A stretch of 9,733 bases of DNA from Candidatus Aminicenantes bacterium UBA4085 (lineage in GTDB: Bacteria > Acidobacteriota > Aminicenantia > Aminicenantales > UBA4085): contig DFYJ01000073.1 in the NCBI GenBank assembly GCA_002383325.1, forward strand, positions 32,508 through 42,240. The letters are read 5' to 3'. Of this stretch, positions 5,542-9,733 are shown piece by piece; the stretch's first letter is position 1; every line of letters begins with the position of its first letter. The translations under genes were made by a program, and so were the position numbers. Under the pieces are notes generated by a model. It was not told the origin of the DNA. It searched no databases and saw only the letters and a list, made by a program, of their open reading frames with translations.

Positions 5542-8500
5542 AAGCAGCTCCTTGACGGCGGCTTCGAGCTGCTGGTCGCGGCCGGCGGCCATGACATCGG
5601 GATCGTTCTTGACCAGGATGTCCGGCTCCAGCTGGTTGTTCTCGCAGAGCTTGCCGTCGGGCGTACGCCAGCCGCCCTGCGGGATGCCAAAGCGCAGGGT
5701 CGGATCGATCTGATTCTCCCACCAGACGAATGTGCCGGTGCCCGGGACCGGCATGCCCAGGGTCTTGCCGAGGCCCCGGATCTTGTACTCCACCGGGAAA
5801 AGGTGAGCGTCGGAGTAGTTGCACTCGCCCATCACCACGATGGACGGCTTGGTCCATTTGTTGTAGGGCTCGACCCCCACCAGCTGGCCGCGGGGCACGA
5901 TGTCGAAGACGACCTTGCCGGCGAGGAAGTCGGCCAATTGATCGTGCAGGCTGCCGCCGCCGTTGAATCGGGTGTCGACGATTAAGGCTTCCTTGCCGAC
6001 AGCCAAACCCATGACCTCCTCGATCACCGTCCGGTAGCTGGCGTCGTTCATGCTCTGGACGTGGACGTAGCCGATGCGGCCGCCCGAGAGGCGGTCCACC
6101 TCGGCCCGGCGGGCCTTGACCCAGCGCCGGTAGAGCAGACCGTTCTCCTCGCCCAGCGAGACGGGCTTGACGCTCTCCTCCCAGCGCTCCTTGGCCGCCG
6201 GATCATAGACCGAGAGCAGCGTCGGCTTGCCGGCCTTGCGGTTGAGGAGCTTGTAGTGGTCGAAGGTGCCGTCCAGCGCCTGGCCGTCGATCTTCTCGAC
6301 GACGTGGCCGGCCCGGATCCTGAGATGGGCTTTGTCCAATGGGCCGCCGGCGACGATCTCGGCCACTTTCAGGCCGGGTCCGGCGAAGCCGTAGTCGACG
6401 AACATCCCCAGAGCGGCCGTCTGATCCGACGTGGCCGTTGCCGACCCGGAGTAGTAGCAGCCGGTGTGCGAGACGTTCATCTCGCCCAGAAGCTCCGAGA
6501 CCATCTCGGCGTAGTCGTAATTGTTGGCGATATGGGGAAGGAACTTCTTGTAGACGCCGTAGTAGAAGTCCCAGTCGGCGCCGTAGAGGTCCGCGACAAG
6601 CATCTTCTGCTTCATCTGGCGCCACATATGGTCGTACATGTAGGCCTTCTCGGCGGTCTGGTTGAGGACCATCTCGCCGCCGATCGCCACCGGCTCGGAC
6701 TTGCCGCTCTCGGGGTCGATCTTCAGGACCCGCCCGTCGGCCAAGACGAATAGGCTCTTGCCGTCGGCCGCAAGCTCCATCCCGGCCCGGTTGGCGCCGA
6801 GCTTGGCGAAGAGCTTCGTGTCGCGGGTCCGCAGCTCGGTCATCCACAGGTCGTAGCCCTTCTCGAAGCGGGCCAGGTAATAGAGCTTCTCGCCGCTCTT
6901 GCCCAGGGCGAAGTCGGCGATGTCGGCCGAGTGGATGGTCAGGCGGGCCTTGCGCTTGTCGATGCCGTCCAGCTCGAAGACGATGTCTTTCTTGGCCTCG
7001 TCCTTCTTAACGGCCGGTTCCTTGGCGTCCTTCGGCTTGTCCTTGCCTTCCTTGGCCTTCTCCTCCTTGGCCTTGTCGTCCTGTTCTTTCCAAAGGGCGT
7101 AGTCCTCCTTGGACAGGCGGAACTTATCGTAGGCGGCCCGGGTGAAGAACATGCTGTAGATGTCGTACTGGACGGCCCCGCCGTCGGTGTTGACCGCGCC
7201 TTCGCGGGTGCAGCCGTAGACCATCATGGATCCGTCCGCGCTCCAGCGCGGCGAGATGCTGTCGAAGCCGCTCTGGGTCAGGTTGATGACCTTGCCCTTG
7301 CCGTCGCTGGAGACCAGTCCGGCCTGGGGCGTGAACAGGCGGACATAGCCGAACTGGACCAGGAACCATTTGCCGTCGGGGCTCCACTTGTAGTGCTGGT
7401 CGCCGTCGGCGTAGGAGTAATTGTGCTCGGCCGGCAGGATCGTCCTGGTTTGTTGGGAGGCCAGGTTGAGGACCTTCAGAACGACCCTGTTCTCCAGGAA
7501 GGCGATCTCCTTGCCGTCCGGGGAGAATTCCGGCTGGAACTCCTCGGCCGCCGTGGCGATGACCGGCTCTTCCTTGAGCACCGTCGAGGCGAAGAAGTAC
7601 GGCTCCTCTTTGCGGACGATCGAGGCCGTATAGACGTTCCAGTTGTTGTCCCGCTCGGCCGCGTAGACGAGGGTCCGTCCGTCGGGGCTGAAGGAGACGC
7701 TGCGCTCCTGGCCGGGAGTATTGGTCACGCGCTTGGTCTGTCCCCCCTCGACGCCGCCGACGAAGATCTCGCCCCGGAAGACGTAGGCGATTTCCTTGCC
7801 GTTGGGCGAGAGTCGGCCCTCGTTGATGCCGCCTCCGATGGGAAGCGTCTTTTCCAGGACCTCGCGGCCGTCGGCGGCGATGCGGACGTCGACCCTATGG
7901 GGGGCCGCGACCCCGGCCTTGGTGTAGATCTCGCCGTCGTAGCCGTAGCAGAGAACGCCGTTGTCCGACCGGGTCAGGAAGCGCACGGGATTCTTGGCGT
8001 AGTCGGTCAGCCGGGTCGCCGCTGCGGGCTTGCTCAGCGAGCTCTTGTAGACGTTGAACGCGCCGTTCTGCTCGCTCAGGTAATAATAATCGTCCCCGTT
8101 GGCGTCGAAGACGGGGTTGCGGTCCTCGCCTCCGAAAGTCGTCAGCCGGGTGTTCTTTTGGACTTTCAGGTCGAAGACCCAGATGTCCCTGGCGATGGAC
8201 GAGACCTGGTGCTTCCGCCAGGCGCTCTCGTAGCCCTTCTGATCGTGATAGAGGATCTTGCTCCCGTCGGGACTGACCACGGCCGAGATGGCCGGCTGGG
8301 TCAGGACCAGGGAGGCCTCGCCGCCCGTCACCGGGGCGCTGTAAAGCTCGGGGAAGGTGCCGGATGGGGCCTGCACGTTGGAGGCTGTGTCGATGCGGGA
8401 CGAGGTGAAGAGGACGGCCTTGCCGTCGGCGGTGAAGGAGCTGGGGATGTCGGCGCCGGAATGAAAGGTCAGCCGCTTGGCCTCGCCGCCGGCCGCGGGC

Positions 8501-8811
8501 ATGACGAAGACGTCGAAATTGCCGAAGCGATCGGAGGCAAAGGCGATGGACTTGCCGTCGCGGCTCCAGACGGGGGAGTAGTCGACGGCTTCGCCCAGGG
8601 TCAGGGGCCAAGCCTGCCCGCCCGCTGCGGGCACTCTGTAAATATCGCCTTTATGGCAGAACAGGACCGTCCCGCCGTCCGGGGAGATGGCCGGATAGCG
8701 GAGCCACAGGGGGCGTTCCTGGGCCGTGAGGGGGATCGCTCCGGCCAGGAAGGCGGCCAGGAGAAGGACGTGGACGGCGGTTTTCAGACTGCGACGGCGG
8801 GAAAGCGGCAT
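5533..8811 (-). CDS. Secreted tricorn-like protease (PD40 propellers, PDZ, S41 peptidase)
   Basis: This 1092-residue tricorn-type serine peptidase probably degrades peptides outside the cytoplasm. The start chosen is the ATG at 8811, with GGAGGA four bases upstream. A longer frame from 8841 lacks a ribosome-binding site and would bury the signal peptide. The order is: signal peptide (PLSRRRSLKTAVHVLLLAAFLAG, ending at about TAQE, residue 31), then roughly ten PD40/WD40-like blades with SPDGK-type turns (about 40-550). Next come a charged K/E/D-rich linker (about 575-610), the end of the second propeller region, the C1 domain with MNVSHTG, a PDZ domain (about 800-870) and the S41 C2 domain. 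Active-site residues match T. acidophilum tricorn: Ser781-His782 (Ser745-His746), Ser1000-Asp1001 (Ser965-Asp966) and Glu1057 in LCENNQLEPDI (Glu1023). DTRFNGGG is the expected oxyanion-hole loop. It looks intact and active. The stop TAG comes from repeat copy 3. Confidence 0.93.
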   Translation of the reverse strand: MPLSRRRSLKTAVHVLLLAAFLAGAIPLTAQERPLWLRYPAISPDGGTVLFCHKGDIYRVPAAGGQAWPLTLGEAVDYSPVWSRDGKSIAFASDRFGNFDVFVMPAAGGEAKRLTFHSGADIPSSFTADGKAVLFTSSRIDTASNVQAPSGTFPELYSAPVTGGEASLVLTQPAISAVVSPDGSKILYHDQKGYESAWRKHQVSSIARDIWVFDLKVQKNTRLTTFGGEDRNPVFDANGDDYYYLSEQNGAFNVYKSSLSKPAAATRLTDYAKNPVRFLTRSDNGVLCYGYDGEIYTKAGVAAPHRVDVRIAADGREVLEKTLPIGGGINEGRLSPNGKEIAYVFRGEIFVGGVEGGQTKRVTNTPGQERSVSFSPDGRTLVYAAERDNNWNVYTASIVRKEEPYFFASTVLKEEPVIATAAEEFQPEFSPDGKEIAFLENRVVLKVLNLASQQTRTILPAEHNYSYADGDQHYKWSPDGKWFLVQFGYVRLFTPQAGLVSSDGKGKVINLTQSGFDSISPRWSADGSMMVYGCTREGAVNTDGGAVQYDIYSMFFTRAAYDKFRLSKEDYALWKEQDDKAKEEKAKEGKDKPKDAKEPAVKKDEAKKDIVFELDGIDKRKARLTIHSADIADFALGKSGEKLYYLARFEKGYDLWMTELRTRDTKLFAKLGANRAGMELAADGKSLFVLADGRVLKIDPESGKSEPVAIGGEMVLNQTAEKAYMYDHMWRQMKQKMLVADLYGADWDFYYGVYKKFLPHIANNYDYAEMVSELLGEMNVSHTGCYYSGSATATSDQTAALGMFVDYGFAGPGLKVAEIVAGGPLDKAHLRIRAGHVVEKIDGQALDGTFDHYKLLNRKAGKPTLLSVYDPAAKERWEESVKPVSLGEENGLLYRRWVKARRAEVDRLSGGRIGYVHVQSMNDASYRTVIEEVMGLAVGKEALIVDTRFNGGGSLHDQLADFLAGKVVFDIVPRGQLVGVEPYNKWTKPSIVVMGECNYSDAHLFPVEYKIRGLGKTLGMPVPGTGTFVWWENQIDPTLRFGIPQGGWRTPDGKLCENNQLEPDILVKNDPDVMAAGRDQQLEAAVKELLKK

Positions 8812-8815
8812 GGGG

Positions 8816-8821
8816 TCCTCC
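8816..8821 (-). promoter_or_regulatory. Ribosome-binding site that fixes the tricorn start
   Basis: The minus strand reads GGAGGA CCCC ATG. This strong Shine-Dalgarno places the start at 8811 and not at the in-frame ATG ten codons upstream (8841), which is preceded by TATCTCA with no purine-rich site. Confidence 0.75.
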
Positions 8822-8901
8822 AGGTGCGCAAAATCATCCATTGAGATAGACGTATCAGACGGGAATCAGTTTCCTCCAATCGAACAATTTTCTCAATCGC
8901 C

Positions 8902-8931
8902 TTGTTTCCCGCGCCCCGGCTATGGTATTTT
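8902..8931 (+). promoter_or_regulatory. Weak candidate promoter for the isochorismatase-family gene
   Basis: TTGTTT at 8902-8907 and TATTTT at 8926-8931, 18 bases apart, are the best -35/-10 pair seen in the divergent gap. Transcription would start near 8938 and give a leader of about 98 bases that contains the hairpin at 8967-8993. The match is modest. No convincing promoter for the tricorn gene was found on the other strand. Confidence 0.28.
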
Positions 8932-8966
8932 GCGCCGAGCAGGCTATGTAAGGTTCCCGCAAGAAC

Positions 8967-8993
8967 CATCCCGGCCTTGGGAAGGCCGGGATG
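8967..8993 (+). other. Strong 12-base-pair hairpin in the leader of the isochorismatase-family gene
   Basis: CATCCCGGCCTT (8967-8978) and AAGGCCGGGATG (8982-8993) are perfect complements around a GGG loop. A small hairpin, GGTTC/GAACC around CCGCAA (8952-8967), abuts it. No T run follows on either strand, so it is not a standard terminator. It lies 42 bases before the next start codon and could be a leader structure, a protein-binding site or a dispersed palindrome. Confidence 0.6.
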
Positions 8994-9017
8994 CGCCCTT
9001 TCCCGAGGCCGCCGGAG

Positions 9018-9028
9018 AAAGGAAGGGG
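9018..9028 (+). promoter_or_regulatory. Ribosome-binding site of the isochorismatase-family gene
   Basis: AAAGGAAGGGG ends seven bases before the ATG at 9036 and decides between that start and the in-frame ATG at 8991, which has no comparable site. Confidence 0.6.
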
Positions 9029-9035
9029 CCGAGCC

Positions 9036-9683
9036 ATGACGCTTCGCCGCAAGGCCGCCGCCGCGGGCGGCCGCGAACCCGATCGGAACCATCCCGGCTA
9101 TTCCCTTCCCAAGGATCCCGGTAAGCCGGGGCTCGTCGTCTTGGACGCGATGAGGCTGTTTTGCGATTCGGCCTCGCCGGCTTTCGTTCCGGGATTCCCC
9201 CGCATCGAGAAAACGCTTTTCAGGCTCGTTGACGCATTGATGTCCGCCGCCCGTCCGGTCGTATTCACTCGGCACGTCCACGATGCCGCTGACAGCGGTG
9301 GTTTGATCGGCCGCATGTACGGACGCTTACAGAGAGCCGACGATCCCCTGAACGCATTGATCGCCGCCGCCCGGAGCCGCATCCCACCGGCCCTGGAAGT
9401 GACCAAGGATCGCCATTCACCATTCCGGGACGAATCGACGGTCGGGGCTTTCCGGGGCTGTGATACCCTCCTTATCGCCGGAGTCCAGACCCAGGCTTGC
9501 GTCCTGGCCACCGCCGTCGACGCGGCGCGCATGGGCTTTGTTCCCCTCGTTGTCGCTGATGCCTGCGCTTCCAAGAACCGCCGCCTCCATGGCCAGACCT
9601 TGGATGTGCTGGCCTCGGGCCACGCCTTTGTTTGTTCCGCCGCCGGAGCTTTGTCGTTGTTCGAGCTTGGGGAGCCCGCATGA
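9036..9683 (+). CDS. Isochorismatase-family cysteine hydrolase
   Basis: This 215-residue cytoplasmic hydrolase belongs to the isochorismatase-like superfamily, whose members include nicotinamidase, N-carbamoylsarcosine amidase and isochorismatase. The full Asp-Lys-Cys triad is visible: Asp37 in GLVVLDAMRLF, Lys124 in VTKDRHSPF and Cys155 in IAGVQTQACVLATAVDA. The ATG at 9036 is preferred because AAAGGAAGGGG (9018-9028) precedes it. The longer frame from 8991 would begin inside the hairpin and adds an Arg/Pro-rich stretch with no fold. The TGA overlaps the ATG of the next gene (ATGA), so the two form a translationally coupled operon, and the substrate is likely linked to the oxidoreductase. 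Sequence alone does not separate nicotinamidase from other members. The zinc-ligand motif typical of nicotinamidases (D-x-H after the first strand) is not evident. Confidence 0.88.
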   Translation: MTLRRKAAAAGGREPDRNHPGYSLPKDPGKPGLVVLDAMRLFCDSASPAFVPGFPRIEKTLFRLVDALMSAARPVVFTRHVHDAADSGGLIGRMYGRLQRADDPLNALIAAARSRIPPALEVTKDRHSPFRDESTVGAFRGCDTLLIAGVQTQACVLATAVDAARMGFVPLVVADACASKNRRLHGQTLDVLASGHAFVCSAAGALSLFELGEPA

Positions 9684-9733
9684 CTCCCGACCGCGACCTG
9701 ATCATTGTCGGCGCGGGACCGGCGGGCGTCGCC
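9680..9733 (+). CDS. NAD(P)/FAD-dependent oxidoreductase, N-terminal fragment
   Basis: Only the first 18 codons are present, and the gene runs off the right edge. It reads MTPDRDLIIVGAGPAGVA: a beta strand followed by GxGxxG (GAGPAG), the dinucleotide-binding start of flavoprotein oxidoreductases such as the thioredoxin-reductase-like or geranylgeranyl-reductase-like families. Its ATG overlaps the stop of the isochorismatase-family gene by 4 bases (ATGA), so it is translated from the same message. The subfamily cannot be decided from this fragment. Confidence 0.8.
   Translation, partial: MTPDRDLIIVGAGPAGVA

Noticed and set aside
8812..8841. Ten-codon N-terminal extension of the tricorn protein from the ATG at 8841
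   Set aside because: It has no ribosome-binding site and would put acidic residues before the signal peptide, while GGAGGA directly precedes the ATG at 8811.
6931..8844. A 637-codon open frame on the plus strand opposite the tricorn gene
   Set aside because: It mirrors the GC-rich codon pattern of the real gene, its translation is Val/Gly/Asp/Leu-rich with no recognisable motif, and the opposite strand has catalytic residues and a signal peptide.
8967..8993. Intrinsic terminator at the GC-rich hairpin
   Set aside because: No T run follows on either strand, and it lies upstream of a gene in a divergent gap where a terminator is not expected.
8991..9035. Fifteen-codon N-terminal extension of the isochorismatase-family protein from the ATG at 8991
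   Set aside because: That ATG lies in the 3' arm of the hairpin without a ribosome-binding site, and the added Arg/Pro-rich residues fit no part of the fold.

Overview
The window is high-GC bacterial chromosomal DNA with ordinary single-copy genes. It contains no phage, plasmid, transposase or RNA genes. A secreted tricorn-type protease with a long beta-propeller region, a secreted CocE/S15-type hydrolase and a GH27 glycosidase together suggest a protein- and sugar-scavenging heterotroph. My best guess is the Acidobacteriota / Candidatus Aminicenantes neighbourhood, but this is an impression from gene content and not a phylogenetic result.

Layout from left to right. (1) The 3' part of a GH27 alpha-galactosidase-like gene (+), cut by the left edge. 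(2) Hairpin repeat copy 1. (3) A minus-strand pair, GNAT acetyltransferase then secreted CocE/S15-family hydrolase, whose stop codon and ribosome-binding site overlap. (4) A divergent intergenic region holding repeat copy 2 and two candidate promoters. (5) A plus-strand gene for a tandem-domain S-adenosylmethionine-decarboxylase-like protein. (6) Repeat copy 3. (7) A minus-strand gene for a 1092-residue secreted tricorn-like protease. (8) A 224-base divergent intergenic region with a strong hairpin. (9) A plus-strand isochorismatase-family hydrolase overlapping by 4 bases the start of a flavin/NAD-binding oxidoreductase that runs off the right edge.

Two things stand out. First, a 104-base imperfect palindrome is present three times in the same orientation. 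Its 23-base arms are identical in all copies, while the centre varies with signs of compensatory base pairing. Copies 1 and 3 lie between convergent genes, and their TAGGGG ends supply the stop codon of three different neighbouring genes. They look like small non-autonomous mobile or REP-like elements that may have become gene ends and terminators. Second, the decarboxylase-like protein is a fusion of two SpeD-type domains. The residues that make one composite active site are split between the halves in the opposite order to the eukaryotic enzyme.

The genes do not form one pathway. The three secreted or degradative enzymes (GH27, CocE/S15, tricorn) fit extracellular or periplasmic polymer and peptide use. 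The SpeD-like gene points to polyamine metabolism, but no spermidine synthase lies next to it in this window.
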